From the NCBI RefSeq assembly GCF_035046485.1, contig NC_085137.1, positions 494,110,351 to 494,174,350 on the forward strand: a stretch of DNA of 64,000 bases, read 5' to 3'. Numbering within the stretch: the first letter of the stretch is position 1; every line of letters starts with the position of its first letter. Positions 24,930 to 36,924 of the stretch are shown piece by piece. The position numbers and the translations under genes are program-made. The notes beneath the pieces were generated by a model. The model was given only the letters and a program-made list of their open reading frames with translations, had not been told where the DNA came from and ran no database searches. This DNA is from Aedes albopictus. Lineage: Eukaryota; Arthropoda; Insecta; Diptera; Culicidae.

Positions 24930-27270
24930 TTGCATGAAATCAGCAAGAATTCTTTTGAAGATTGTGAGATTTGAAGAATTTCGAATATTTTCCCTCTCAT
25001 GTACTTCTTTTGAACTTTCTCCATGGCTACCTTCTAGGACATTGCCAGAAATTCCTTTGGGATTCTTTCAGGATTTACCCAAATTTTTTAAAGCAAGAAA
25101 TTTTCGCAGGGTTATTTAGAATGATTTCAGCAGAATTCCTCTAACTATTCCTCCAAGTACATGGGTTTCCTCAGAAAATGCCATAAGATGTTCCTCCTGG
25201 GTTTTTTTCAGGGATTTTTAGGTACCTAAGTCCTTCAAGGATTGCTGCAGAAATTCGTTAACGGATTCCAGTTTTTTTTTTCAAACATTTCTGTAAGAAT
25301 ACAGCCAGATTTCCCCCGGAGAATTTTTCGAGAAACTTCTCTTCTTCTGGCAAAAAATCCAGCGGTTTCTTCAGGAATTTTTCCATAAAATGCAACTTCG
25401 GGATTTTTTTTCTGCATGAAGATTCTCTGATAGAATAGAGATTCTTTCAGCTGTTCCTCCAAGGTTTACCTTTAGAGTTCAGAAAATGTTCCCCTCACTC
25501 TATCCGAAATGATTGTTGGGAATCGTGGTAATTCCTGCAGAAACTACCACAGAATTTGCACGTTGACATTTTTCAAAATCTTTTTTTACGAATACCTGCA
25601 GATAATTCCCCAGTTTTACCAGGTATTCTTGAAAAGATTCTTTCAAAAATATTTTTTTTCAAAAACTTTTTCTTCAGTGATTCTCTAAAGAATTCGTCCA
25701 GGTTGTTTTTTTTTGTCCCTACAGAAATATCTCTAGTTATTCAGGCTTGACTTCAGAGCTTTGTGTTTACTCATCCCTTCAGAATTGGAATAATTTTTTT
25801 GTTCTAAAAATTCCTAGGATTTTTTTTTTCAGTTCCTTTGTCTGTGATTTCTGCAAAACTTTTTAAAAGATTCCTCCAGAAATTCTCTGCGGATATCTCA
25901 AGGAAACCCTCCAAACATTTATCAAACATTTTTACCCTTACCTTTATTCCCAGAGCTCCTCCAGAAGCTTCTCTTGATTTTTTTTTCAAAAACTTGAGGA
26001 GGTATCTGAAGAAATTTCTCCAGGTATTCTTCCAAGCATTCATCCCGGACTTCCTCCAGAGATAACGTCGGAAATTGCTTCGGGGATTTTGGTCAAGAAC
26101 TTCGTCTAGGAATCTTTTTAAGATTCCTGCGGACAGTCCTCCAGAGATTTTCCTGAAAAAAAATGCCTCAGTATTTTTTGTGCAATTTCTAAGAAAACGT
26201 CTGAAAAATTCCTGGAGGAATATCTGAAATAATGTCTACCGAAATCTCTAAAGGAATCCTAGGAGATTTTTCTGGCGGAACCGCAGGAGCCAAATAATTC
26301 TGCTATGAATTTCTGCAAGAATTCCTGAAGAAATTTCTCAAGAAACCATTAGAAAGACCTTTGGAAGAACGTCCGAAAGAATCGCTGTGGGGTTTTTAAA
26401 GATATATTTAGAAAATATTCTAGATATCTGAATATCTGGAGGGAATCCTGAAGGAATCCCTATATGAATTCCCGCAGAAATCTCTAGAAGATTTCCTGCT
26501 CTAGAATGATTCATTTTAATGGAATAATTGAGCAGTTCCTAAATGAATCACTTTTGGACTCTGAAGAAACACTGGAAGAATTTATGAGCCAACATTTGAA
26601 ATAAATTCTTAAACTTTCCCTGTCCTTTGAAGGATTCCCTAGAAAAATTCCCGAAGGGTTTTCGAAATGAATCCTTCAATCCTAAAATAATTTGTAAAAT
26701 ATTCTCTGGTGGATTTGTTAGAAATATCTAAAGGAAGGAAGCCCACGAAGCCCTGGAGAAATTTTCTAAAGACCGCCTGCAAGAATTTCTGAAGAAGTTG
26801 AGGAGTTACGGAGAAAAAAATTGGTAGGTTTTAAGACCAAGTTCACGAAATATTTTCTGAAGGAATACATGGATCAATTTTGGAAGGAATCCATAGAACA
26901 TTTTTTAAAGCAAATCTATGAAAGAATCTTAGTGAAAACTTCTGGATGAATTTGCAGAGCAATCCCTGGAAGAATTTCTGAAAGAAAATTTGTAAGATTT
27001 GTTGAAAATTTTCTAAAGAAAATTTTAGAGAATTTCTGGAGGAATTCCGCAGTTTTTCTGATGGAATCGGTAAGAATATTTCTTAACAATCCATGGATGA
27101 TTTCCTGAAAGTCTTCTTGTACAGATTTTTGAATGAAACTTTGGAGGAATTTCTAAATAAATCCATGGGAGTTTTTTTTTTGTGGAGGAAATCTTTAATA
27201 ATTTTTTAGAAGATTCTCTGAAGGAAATTCTAGAAGAGTTTTCAAAACATTCCGTGGACGATTTTCTAAA
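24930..27270. repeat. Degenerate 12-bp-type array with a polarity switch near 26150
   Basis: Up to about 26150 the plus strand is pyrimidine-rich (TTCCTCCAGAAATTC type). From there to about 27270 it is purine-rich (GGAATCCTGAAGGAATC type). The two halves are inverted versions of the same unit. None of the open frames (such as 25556-25750 and 25838-26065) resembles a protein. Confidence 0.75.
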
Positions 27271-27359
27271 AGAACTTTTACAATGCTACCAAAGATGACA
27301 TATTAAAAGAAATGGAGGATTTTCTAAAAAAAAGTATAGGAATCCACTCACGAGCCAGA

Positions 27360-27790
27360 TTTACGAGGAAAGATGCATTCAGCGCTTTCAAATGATTTTT
27401 TAGAGAAATATGGTCTTCTACAAAGTTGTCCCTAATAATGAGGCCCTCTTTCCAATATACATGAAAATTAGGCTGGTCCATATTTTCAAAGAAATTGGAA
27501 ACCAAACTTTTTTATTTGCAAGAATAACTATATACATTCTTCGAGAAAGTTGTAGATCTATCAATCTGAGCAAGTTTGCTGAAGACAGTTTTATGTAGCT
27601 TTAATTTTGACCGATCTTGAGGTATTTTTCTGAATTAGCTTAGGGTGGTTCAAGAAAAACCGCTTTTTTGGCATTAACTTTATCAGTTTCGATTTTTCAT
27701 TTGAGATGCCCATCAAATACTTGTAGTGCATTTGAAGACGCGTCATTTTGTGCGCTGAGATGTTCGTTATCTCTTTTGGTTAAATAGTTA
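27360..27790 (+). repeat. Dispersed repeat, copy A
   Basis: It aligns in direct orientation with 30640-31025. Shared blocks are GAAAGATGCA, AAGAATAACTATATACA, GTTG(T/G)AGATCTATCAAT, GCTGAAGACAGTTTT and CATCTCTTTTGG-like ends. No TIR or tail seen. Confidence 0.65.
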
Positions 27791-28020
27791 CAGGTGTTTA
27801 TCTTTAAAAAAAATCCTAGTTTTTTGGAAAGGTGATATGACGGGTTGAGGTAAACATCACAAATATCTTTTGCCAACATTCAAAAGATGAAATGTTGTTA
27901 TAAAATATATCAAAACTAAAGGAGTGTTATTTCTGTAACTCAAGTAAAAAAACTTCGAAAGTGCCTATTTTTTCTAGGAAATCATCAATATCTTTTGAAC
28001 GCGCACGAAAATGTGCTCTA
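27791..28020. other. AT-rich spacer
   Basis: Nothing recognised. Confidence 0.3.
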
Positions 28021-28873
28021 ATGGGTCGAATGGGACAAAAGGTCGAATGAACAAAAATTTTAGTAGACCGAGTTACCTGGTGTGTCTCACATATAAAAAA
28101 AAAAATATTTGATAAGTCTCTGGTGTTGCTCATTGAGAGAAACGTTATAGTGCTATTATGAAAATTATATGCATTTCAGTCACTAACATTTCTGGCTGTT
28201 CTTTCAAGTTGTTTTAATGTAGTATTTAATGGGAATTTAGTTTGATTTTTTGTTCAGGCATTTATCTTTTTTAAATTTATCGACTGTTCTGTTAAGTTTT
28301 GTTACTGAAATAATTATTGACTGCTGAAGTACTTACATTTCAATCAGAAATTTTGCCTTCTTTATTCAATAGCTGTTTTTCCTAACTAGACTGCAGAAAT
28401 ATGCATTAACTACTTCTGCTTAGTGATAATCCTCCCCTGGGTTGATATATTTTTGTTGGCTCATATAATTCCCAGAGTTTAACCCTTCTTTAATTCATAG
28501 ACTGTTGACCTTTTAAAATCGCTGTTATGATTGGGGTTTCAAATGACAATATTTCAAGCTATGATTCATCCTTCTTCTACCCATAGGCTGATCTTTCGAG
28601 GAATATTATTTTCCGCATTTAACTTTAATAAATAACATTACTTTCTATCATTTATAGGCATCTATTTTGAATTGCAATGCGGTAAATTGCTGCATATAGG
28701 CTTTTGCTAGTTTTAGTAGACTCTTTCATATCTTCTGTTATCTAATGTTTTTTTTATGAAGTTTTGTTGACGTTTTGTCCCATTCGACCTTTTCTTAAAT
28801 TCGACTTTTTGTTTCATTTGACCTTTTGTCCCATTCGACCTTCTGTCTATTCGGCCTTTTGTCATAGATTCCC
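28021..28873. mobile_element. Element bounded by inverted GGGACAAAAGGTCGAAT arrays
   Basis: The left end GGGTCGAATGGGACAAAAGG (28023-28042) is inverted in a longer array at 28768-28873 made of units such as TTTTGTCCCATTCGACC. The interior repeats a ~85-90-bp motif including CATAGACTGTT, CATAGGCTGATC and CTTCTTTAATTCATAG-like strings, reminiscent of the internal units at 47870-48010. Confidence 0.55.
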
Positions 28874-29385
28874 CAGATTGCACTACCTGATACGCGCACA
28901 ACTCTTAGCTGGCGGTCATTGTCATCGATTACCCCGTGGAAACATGAAAATTTAATTTTATCGTCAAATTCACGTACTAAACTATTTTAAAGAGCATTAC
29001 ATCCGTTTGTATGTGATTTTACACTCTTTGTAGTCCAACGTTCCGAAAACTCTTTACCAAAAGTTTTCCTTTTCAAGTGTGCCAGTTTGATGATTTTCGT
29101 CCCCCTCTCTACAGAAATCTCCACTAAGCCTTTAAATCCTAATCATAAATTCATCAAAGTGATTCTCGAAACACTCCTCGGAATGTGACTTTATCGTACA
29201 CCTTTGGCATCACGGAGCCTACATTCCATCACGAACGATAAGAACGCTCTTTCTCACCCACCCACACTCGAAGCCAGAGTCTAACAAACTATTCCCTGAA
29301 ATGTGAAGAGGAATCCCAGTCCTTTATGTGACACATGTGGGGACAAACTTCACCTGACGACACGAGGGAAGCACATGTTAGCATA
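28874..29385. other. Low-repeat DNA
   Basis: About 500 bp of relatively complex sequence with no recognised gene or repeat. Confidence 0.35.
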
Positions 29386-29791
29386 CCCGAGCAGGAGAAA
29401 ATAGCTGAAGAATAACTAACTCAGGTATGGAAAACCGAATACCTACAACCTGAATGAGGCATTAAGTAGCCCTGCATAAGAGGTAAAATACCTAAAATAA
29501 TAACTGGAGAGTATTCTGTGCATAACGCGTGAATAATGACATCAGGTATGGCAATACCTAAATAATAATCGGCGATTTTTCCATACAAATGGCGATTTTT
29601 CCATAATTGAATAATACCTCAAGCAGTCCTCAACACCAAATTAATAACTCGTTGAGGTATTGTATCAATACCTACAAAATACCAAAATAAGTTATTTTCA
29701 ATGCCTGGACAACCGACCAATACCTTGTCTTGGTATGATACCTGACTTTGGTATGCTCCAGTTATGTGGCAGTTATTCATTCCTGCTCGGG
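29386..29791. mobile_element. MITE with CCCGAGCAGGA ends and TA duplication, 406 bp
   Basis: CCCGAGCAGGAG is inverted at the right as TTCCTGCTCGGG, with TA on both sides (29384-29385 and 29792-29793). The interior is dominated by AGGTAT and ATACCT half-sites, at least ten of them in both orientations. Non-coding. Confidence 0.6.
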
Positions 29792-29793
29792 TA

Positions 29794-30630
29794 GTTATAA
29801 ACCTAGCTGGCACACGAAAGCACCCGACTCGACCGGCGACGTCGACAATTCTCTTATGCATGGAGATGTGTGTGATGGAAAGGAAGTTCCCTGGAGAAAA
29901 ATGTGCACTTCACTCTGTCCAACCGACCAGCGGCAACAGCACTGACAGACAGAGACGACTCTTTCAAATATTGGCTGAGGGCTGTGGGTCGTGTGCCGCT
30001 TCCTCAAGAGGTGCTTCACAAATTTCACCCGGTCTGAATGTATAATTAAAACAGAAGATTCCGGGCCGGCACTTTCTTCCACTACCCGACCCTGGTCTGG
30101 GGGTGGTTGGTGTATGCCATATGTACTAAAACACAAGCATTCGCGCGGAAGGAGGAAACAGTGAAATCCTGTCGAGTGCCGAACCGAGCGACAATTGTGA
30201 CCAAGGTCCAAGACCGAAATTGTCCAGTCAACCCCAAAAAGCATCGTTGGACTTGGGCAGCTGAGTTGGTTGAATTGGGGTGATGTATGGGCGCATAACT
30301 CGATTTTGGGGAAAAGGTTTTTTACGACAATACTAGTTTGGATGTTGAACAATTGAAAATTGTATGTTAACAGGATCTAAACTATTAATTGATACTTAAA
30401 CACTTCTACTTCTATGGTATAAATCACTTACACCAACTACCATGCCCTAAACAGTAAGAACTTTTTTTTCAACTTCTTATATCTCAGCCGTTTTTCATCA
30501 GATTTGCAATATATTGGGACCTATGATTTTTTCCAGCCTTCTATATGAATGTAAAAAGTCAAAACTCAGAGCATGAACTTAGAAACAAAACATTTTTTCT
30601 AGGATTATTCCCAATTCACAGTGGTCCAGA
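29794..30630. other. Low-repeat DNA, higher complexity to ~30350
   Basis: It includes GACCGGCGACGTCG-like strings and a 185-codon minus-strand open frame (29795-30352) with no domain I recognise, an unlikely composition for an exon and no clear splice sites. It could be a conserved non-coding or UTR segment. 30430-30630 is AT-rich. Confidence 0.3.
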
Positions 30631-30639
30631 ACCCCAGTG

Positions 30640-31025
30640 TACGAAGAAAGATGCAATCAGCACTTGCTCATGATTGTTCAGGCGAATGTGATTTTCTAAT
30701 TCCAACATTCCAACGAGTTTCAAAGATATTGGAAACCACACTCTTCTGTTTACAAGAATAACTATATACACTGTTAAACAAAGTTGGAGATCTATCAATT
30801 TTGAGCATTTTTGCTGAAGACAGTTTTTATGTATCTTCAAATTTGATCAATCTAGAGCAATTTTTCTCAATAAGCAGTTACTGTGGTCCAAGAAAAAAAG
30901 CGGTTTTCGGCTGAAAAATTCTCAGTTTTAATTTTTCATCAAAGTTACCCAATAAACACTTACAAAACATTTGAAAACGTGTCGCTTCATGCGCAGAGCT
31001 TGTTGTCATCTCTTTTGGATCATGA
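30640..31025 (+). repeat. Dispersed repeat, copy B
   Basis: Direct-orientation homologue of 27360-27790; see that entry for the shared blocks. Both copies adjoin a 12-bp-type array: copy A follows one and copy B precedes one. Confidence 0.65.
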
Positions 31026-31029
31026 GTTA

Positions 31030-31280
31030 CATTGGAAGTCTTGAGTAAATTCTTTCTGAAATCTTTAGAGCATTCCTTCCGAAAATTCCTTCTTTCTTTC
31101 GCAACAACTTCAAGGATTTCTCAGCCTTTTCTTTGGAAATTCTGTTGCATTTTGTTAGGAAATTTATTTAGGAATTCCTCTAGCACTTACTTCGGCAAAC
31201 TCCTGAGGAACGCCTTTGAAAATTTTGGTAGGGATGACCTTGGGAATTTCTTTAGAAATTTCTTAACAAAAATTTATACA
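31030..31280. repeat. Short 12-bp-type array (pyrimidine-rich)
   Basis: Units of the TTCCTTTGGAAATTC kind with poor periodicity. Confidence 0.6.
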
Positions 31281-31527
31281 TATTTTATACATATCACGAG
31301 CAGTGGGTCAATCGTCCGACCATCTCGTCGTTGGTGGGATATTTCAGATTATTTTATTGTAACTGAATTGTTATAAAACCATACATCTGTCAAATATCCG
31401 CTTTTGTACCATTATGTCATCTATTAGAAGCTGTTTAAGTTCTGCACTCTTTCTCAGTAAGATTTAATAAAAAAAATGTTTGCAAGGACTTGGCCAGGTG
31501 CGTAAAGATAAGTGAGTCTTTGTTGCG
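31281..31527. other. Unassigned spacer
   Basis: Nothing recognised; contains a TTTATACATATTTTATACATA direct repeat near 31273-31293. Confidence 0.3.
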
Positions 31528-31716
31528 GTAATGTTTTACCGAAATCTCAACCGTGGTTTACAGGAAAAATTCGATGAAGCTTGCAACTTCTACCGAACTT
31601 AGTTAGAGTTTGAGAGATAAACGATAACTTTTTACCGAAATTTTGTAATTTTTTACAGAATTTCGGTAACAATCCATAACCGAACGCTCAGCGGTTGAGA
31701 TTTCGGTAAAAATTAC
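31528..31716. mobile_element. MITE with TTTTACCGAAATCTCAACCG ends
   Basis: TTTTACCGAAATCTCAACCG (31534-31553) is inverted exactly at 31692-31711. Outer GTAAT..ATTAC also pair. An inner ACCGAAATTT / GAATTTCGGT pair lies near 31636-31670. About 190 bp; target duplication not resolved. Confidence 0.65.
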
Positions 31717-31889
31717 TGAACGCGATTAGCTGTGTTATTGTAGATAGTAGCGAATCTGCAATGGCGATGGATATACTCTTCTTTGCAACTCCATCCACGA
31801 TTATGGCAAGTATTCATACTATACCATGCTATTTTTTGTAAATTTCATCGCCATTTTTTTTTTTTTTTTTTTTGAATTGATTCAATAAT

Positions 31890-32349
31890 TCTTTGGGAGT
31901 AAACTTGACAATTATTTTAGAAATTTTATCGGCAATTTATCGGAAATCAATTGCATTGGTGTCTTTTTTTTTTGAGAATTCTTATGTCATTTTTTATTTT
32001 TGCCTGGCAATTTCTCAGACAACCGTTCCGTAAGGCCTTTAATAATTATTTCAAAAATGAATCTGGAAATCTATTTGTATTTCTTTTTATTACCTTTGCC
32101 ATTTCTTTCGAATTTCGAAAACATGATAGTTTTCGGTTACTCATTTGGGATGTTTTATCAATACTATTTCGTATTCCGTCAGCAGTTTTTTTGAGAAATT
32201 TTTCGGCGATTCCTTTGAAAATTCCATGCAGAAGGAATTTACAGAACTCTTTAGAAAATTTCTCTCGAATTCTTCAGTAATGCCGTCGAGTATTTCTGTA
32301 GCAGTTTTCCTTTGAAATCTTAGTTTCTTCGGGACTTGTCTTAAAAATG
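31890..32349. repeat. 12-bp-type array (pyrimidine-rich)
   Basis: Units such as TTCGGCGATTCCTTTG and TTCTTTAGAAAATTTC. It is cut at its right edge by the hAT-like element starting at 32358. Confidence 0.6.
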
Positions 32350-32535
32350 TCTTAAGGCCAGTACCTCTCAAACTATGTGCCGTGAACTTTTTTCAGGTGC
32401 GCCGCAGGCTCTTGAACCAAAACATAAAAAGCAAACTCTTATTATTTAATCCGGAACATATAATTTAATTGTTTTTCAATAATTTATTTATCAATTTCAA
32501 CTTTAATTTTTGAAAAAGGGAAAAGTCCCCTTTAA

Positions 32536-33428
32536 CCTTCACATACCCGACCCCCGACAACTCATATTGAAAATGCTGGCATTTCGTCAATTTTCATCCG
32601 ATTTTTTTGAAGTCGCCCTTAATCGATCATAAATTGGTGCAAGTTTATTACACTCAAGTGGTCATGTAATATCCGCAACCATACCGGAGATATTCTGGAA
32701 TGTACTGGGGTCAGGGGATGGGAGAGTTGTCTGTTTTGCCAAGTGACCAAAAGTGATTATTTCGTGTGTTATTGAGTTTCAGAGGCCCTCGCGGAACCAG
32801 TTGCAGGTGTTCCGGAGCGGCCATATCAGTTGCTTCATACTTCAGCAAATTTTTTCAGCCCCATTCTCTTGAAATCATGAAGTTTGAGAAGTCGCACGAC
32901 ATGTTTTAGTTGCAAACCAGAAATGTCCCCGATGTCACCCCTGTGGAACCTATGCTAGATGTTCCGGGGTGGCCATATTAGTTGATACAGACTTTAGGGT
33001 ATCGCTTCTGACTCAGTCATTCGAAATCAAGAAGTTTGATATGTCGCACGACATGTTTTAAATGAAAACCAGAAGTGACCCCAATAAGGCCCTTGCGGAA
33101 CCTGTCACGGTGATCCGGATGGGTCAACTTATTCAAATATGGTTATCGCAGTTGTGTTTTATTGTTCGCAATGAAAATTCCGCTGAAAATCGATGGTTCA
33201 AACACAATAACATACGAAATAATCATTTTTAGCCATTTCGGCACCCTCCCTGACCCCAGTACAATCCGGAATATCTCCGGAACGGTTCCGGATATTGTAT
33301 GGCCACTTGGGTGTAATAAACTTGCACCAATTTATGATCGATTGAGGGCGGCTTCAAAAAATTTGGATAAAAATTGACGAAATGCCAGCATTTTGAAAAT
33401 GAGATGTTGGGAGTCGGGTACGTGAAGG
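32536..33428. mobile_element. piggyBac-type non-autonomous element, 893 bp
   Basis: TTAA|CCTTCACATACCCGAC at the left is matched by GTCGGGTACGTGAAGG|TTAA at the right; TTAA lies at 32532-32535 and 33429-33432. Inverted arms extend for about 190 bp (to CTGGGGTCAGGG and its inverse CCCTGACCCCAG). The centre holds two to three direct ~156-bp repeats including GTCGCACGACATGTTTTA at about 32892 and 33050. Confidence 0.75.
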
Positions 33429-33439
33429 TTAACGATCTC

Positions 33440-34103
33440 AATTTGAAATCTTTTTCAAGGAATAAAACCGATTTTTCTGTTGTTTTTGTTTCGTTTCGTG
33501 AAACTAGTGTCACCTCACAGCCTGTTTTGTATTCTATACCAAAGTCTTGCCTTTTTAAGGAAGACTTGCAAAGAAAGTCACTCAAAAGATGTTTCCCTCT
33601 TCGAAACAATGAAAACAATTAAAAAGTAAATGTTTCAAAGTCATTCGAATGTTTTCTTGAATGTTTGATATCCTCATAAAACTTTTGAATGTTTACAAAA
33701 AAAAAAGTTTCCGGAGTTCTGAAGATTTTTTTTTTGGTTTTGTCTGAAATTGTTATTTGGACTTTTAATAAATGTGATAAGTTTTCTATTTTAACAATAG
33801 CTTGTTATTGGGTTCTTAAGAGGTATCCAAATTATTGCAAAATCGTTATCTCCGTCCAAAAAATTCCTGATTTTTGGTGGCTGGGAACTATTTTCAAAAT
33901 GCATTCAAAGCTTAACAAGAGAACAAATGAGTCCGAACGCAATAAAATCACGTTATACTCAGAAAAGAAGCTTTTTCGATTGAGCTATACAAAATAGTAA
34001 TATCAGAATAGCCTGAATAAGAAAAAATGACCACTCATCATCACTTTCAGCCGTCCTGATAGGTTCTAATCAATCCGTTTTTATGTTTATTTTTCCATAA
34101 ATT
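33440..34103. other. Body of the hAT-like element, AT-rich
   Basis: No transposase motif recognised. Plus-strand frames at 33374-33622 and 33689-33997 lack domains. Confidence 0.35.
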
Positions 34104-34114
34104 TGGTGAACTGC

Positions 34115-34275
34115 AGGGGAAATGGCACTTCCTTTGCTAACCGGAAAAATCCACATTTATCCGTTTCTAACAGTCGTTAACCACGTCTAAATGCTGCTCA
34201 GTTAGCAGCGGTTAGCGATGGTTAGGAACAGATAAATGCGGATTTTTCGGTTAGAAAAGGATATGTCATTCCCCT
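34115..34275. mobile_element. Palindromic element with 11-bp duplication (Mutator-like?), 161 bp
   Basis: AGGGGAAATGGCA...TGTCATTCCCCT ends are flanked by a direct TGGTGAACTGC at 34104-34114 and 34276-34286. The arms share GCTAACCGGAAAAATCC and its inverse. A duplication of 10-11 bp is longer than for hAT or mariner and closest to Mutator-type elements, though the size is only suggestive. Confidence 0.6.
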
Positions 34276-34569
34276 TGGTGAACTGCCTACTTTATTTTAC
34301 AAATTTAAAAGTTTTGCAATGAAATTCTCCCGAAATTTGAAAATTTTGTAAAGTTCCGTGAATCCTCAAGCAATTGATCTATTTCTAAAAAAAATGAAAA
34401 ATAGATTCCTTATATTTTTTGAAATATAAAAACATGACAAAAGCCTTTCGTTTTTTAGGATGTGTTCTTGAAATTTTGAAATGAAAGTGTTAAAAACGTG
34501 AAAAATCTTTGTAAAGGCGTCGCGGTAGCAAAAAGTATGGGAACCTCTGTCTTAAAGAATTTTATCAGC

Positions 34570-36460
34570 ATTTCCTTTGAAAACAGCTCAACCAAATATT
34601 GTTGAGGTTTTTGCGGGATTTTTTTTTATTCTTGGCAAATGCTTTTTGACCCCTGGCCTAGAATTTGTCTGGCATTGTCTTTGGGAGATTTTTTTTTCTC
34701 AAAATTTCTTCGGCAATTGCGTTGGAATCTTTTTTGGTAATTTCTTTAGGATTTTTTTCGACGATTCTTATATGAATACCTTTGAAAAATATATTTGAAA
34801 ATATCTTCAGCAGCTTCTATGAAAATAACTTTGAGAATTTCTCAGGCAGCTCTTTTTTTTATTTTATTTTTTTCTTGCTTCGGCAGTTCTTTCGAGAATA
34901 CTTTTGGAATTCCTTTTAAATATTTTTCTTTGGGATTTTCAAATAAATGTCCAATTGTTTGGCCTATGGAATTGACAAATAAATTCCGAAACATATTCCG
35001 AAAGGATTGTGAACGAAATTACTAATATCATTACCTAAATTACAGTAAAATGTTACTACATTGTTTTTAGCAAATTCAAAAGGAATGCCCATAGGATTTT
35101 CCACTGGAGTTGCCAAATAAATTAGTAAAGAAATTGTTGAAGAAACTTCCAAAGAAATTGCTGGACGAATTTTAAAAAATCTATCAATTCCAAAGATGTT
35201 ACCTGAGGAATTTTAAAAGAATTCGATGAAGCATTTTACGGATTAATAGCTATAAATTCATGAAATCCGAAGGACGTACTGAAGCAATATCAACAAAATT
35301 GTCGACAAAAAGGAACTTTCGCTAGAATTTTTTTAAACAAAAATTTTTGGACCTTGTGAAATTTATTTCGCAATTTCTTTGGAATTCCTTAGGAAACTTT
35401 TTTACTATTTTCATAGGGCAATTTTTTTTTTTGGAAAATCCTTATGACTTTAATTTGGAAATGTCATACTTTCTACAATCCTCTCGGAATATTCTTTGGG
35501 AATTTCTTTGCCAATTCCGTTGCCCATTCATTTGGGAATTTGTTATACTTTTCTTTTGGAAATTCATATTTTCTCAAGGATGAAAAAATACATAGGGATT
35601 CCGAAGGTATTCGCGAAAAATCTAACACAGAAATAAATCTAAAAAAGTCCGAAAAAACTATCTGAGAAATACCCAAAGGTATTGCCAATGGAATCTTCAT
35701 GAAAGCTGGTGAAGGAATTTTCAAAGAAATTGCTAAAGGAATTCCGATAAGAATTGTCAAAGGGATTCCAAAAAAAAATGCCAAAAAAATATGGATAGAG
35801 TTGCCGATAAAATTTTATTAAACAATTTGCTCAACAACTTACAAAGATATTTCTGAAGGCAGTGGCGTTTGCGTAGCGTAGCAGTGGGTTTTCAACGGTC
35901 AATGATACCTTTTTTGATTAGACACTTCATTTTGTAAACAGTAATGAGCAATTGTGTTCGAAGTTTGTAAATAGCGGCGCAGCCGAAAAAATTTTTCGTC
36001 GCAAAGCGCTTTATACTGAAAATTTGTTCCACAAATTTTGGCTCTGGGGGGGGTTTTAACCCTAAAACCCCCCCCCGTGGCTACGCCAGTGTCTGAAGGA
36101 CATCTTAAACAATATGCCGAAGAAATTTCGGAAGGAATTCCCAGAACAATTGCTTGAGGAATATCCATAGGAATTACCAAACGATTTTCCAAAGGAATTG
36201 CCGACGAAATCCTCAAAGGAATTTCTAAATGACTTTTGAGAGAAATTCTTAAAGCATTTTCGAAGAAATTCCGAAATCTAATTCGGTAGGAGTTCTGAAG
36301 GAATTACCCAATCATTTTCTGAAAAACTTCAATGAGATATTTTCAAAGAAATTGCTGATGAAACTCCTGAATGAATTTTCAAAGCGAGTTTTAAAGAAAA
36401 TACCAAATAAACTACCGCAAAAATTCCAGAAAGCATTCACGATGGATTTGTAAAAAAAAT
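34570..36460. repeat. 12-bp-type array with polarity switch near 35050-35100
   Basis: Pyrimidine-rich up to about 35050, mixed to about 35560 (pyrimidine-rich again at 35340-35570) and then purine-rich to 36460 (GGAATTTCAAAGGAATTCC type). Interrupted by the hAT MITE at 35860-36091. Confidence 0.65.
35860..36091. mobile_element. hAT MITE, 232 bp
   Basis: CAGTGGCGTTTGCGTAGC and, inverted, CACTGGCGTAGCCACGG are classical hAT-type ends. A perfect TCTGAAGG duplication flanks it (35852-35859 and 36092-36099). A G/C homopolymer stem (GGGGGGGTTTTAACCC...) lies next to the right end. Confidence 0.85.
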
Positions 36461-36482
36461 ATGTGAATTTTCAAAATTATTA

Positions 36483-36637
36483 GGGAACGCCCATAAATGA
36501 CGCAGCTTTTTAGGGGGGAAGGGAGAGTCTGGGATTATGTGACGAGCCATGTACTAGGTATGGGAAAATATGCTGCGAGGGGAGAGGGAGTAGTAAAAAA
36601 TCGACCGAAAAATGCTACGTCATTTATGGACGCCCCC
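36483..36637. mobile_element. MITE, 155 bp (TTA duplication)
   Basis: GGGAACGCCCATAAATGACG at the left is inverted at the right as CGTCATTTATGGACGCCCCC. TTA flanks both sides (36480-36482 and 36638-36640). The interior is GGGA-rich. Non-coding. Confidence 0.7.
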
Positions 36638-36640
36638 TTA

Positions 36641-36924
36641 ACAAAAGATTGCTCAACAAAATTGCTGATAAAAATCTGATTGACATTGCCAATGTCAATT
36701 TAATCGTTTGAATTACCTAGACTGAGAAAGCCAAAATCTCCAAAAAATTGATCATAGAAATACAAAATAACACTACAAGAACTACAGATAACACGCCCGA
36801 AAATGTTGCCGAGGGGATTTCAAAGAAACAATCGAAGAAATAATTGAAGAAATAGTCATATCTCAAATGATTGTACGTTTCGTGAGATTACAGGAGATGC
36901 ATAAAGCACGATATACGAAGAACA
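36641..36924. repeat. Tail of 12-bp-type array and spacer
   Basis: AAATTGCTGATAAAAATC-like decayed units to about 36860, then unassigned. Confidence 0.35.

Larger units (their letters stand above)
32358..34549. mobile_element. hAT-like element, 2.2 kb, with nested insertions
   Basis: The left end CCAGTACCTCTCAAACTATG and the right end, inverted, CAGAGGTTCCCATACTTTTT fit hAT termini. TCTTAAGG (32350-32357) and TCTTAAAG (34550-34557) flank it, an 8-bp duplication with one change. No transposase frame remains. It contains the TTAA element 32536-33428 and the small element 34115-34275, so it is the oldest of the three. Confidence 0.6.

Noticed and set aside
29795..30352. 185-codon minus-strand frame as a gene
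   Set aside because: Composition is ordinary non-coding, it runs into a MITE terminus at 29791, and no domain or splice signal supports it.
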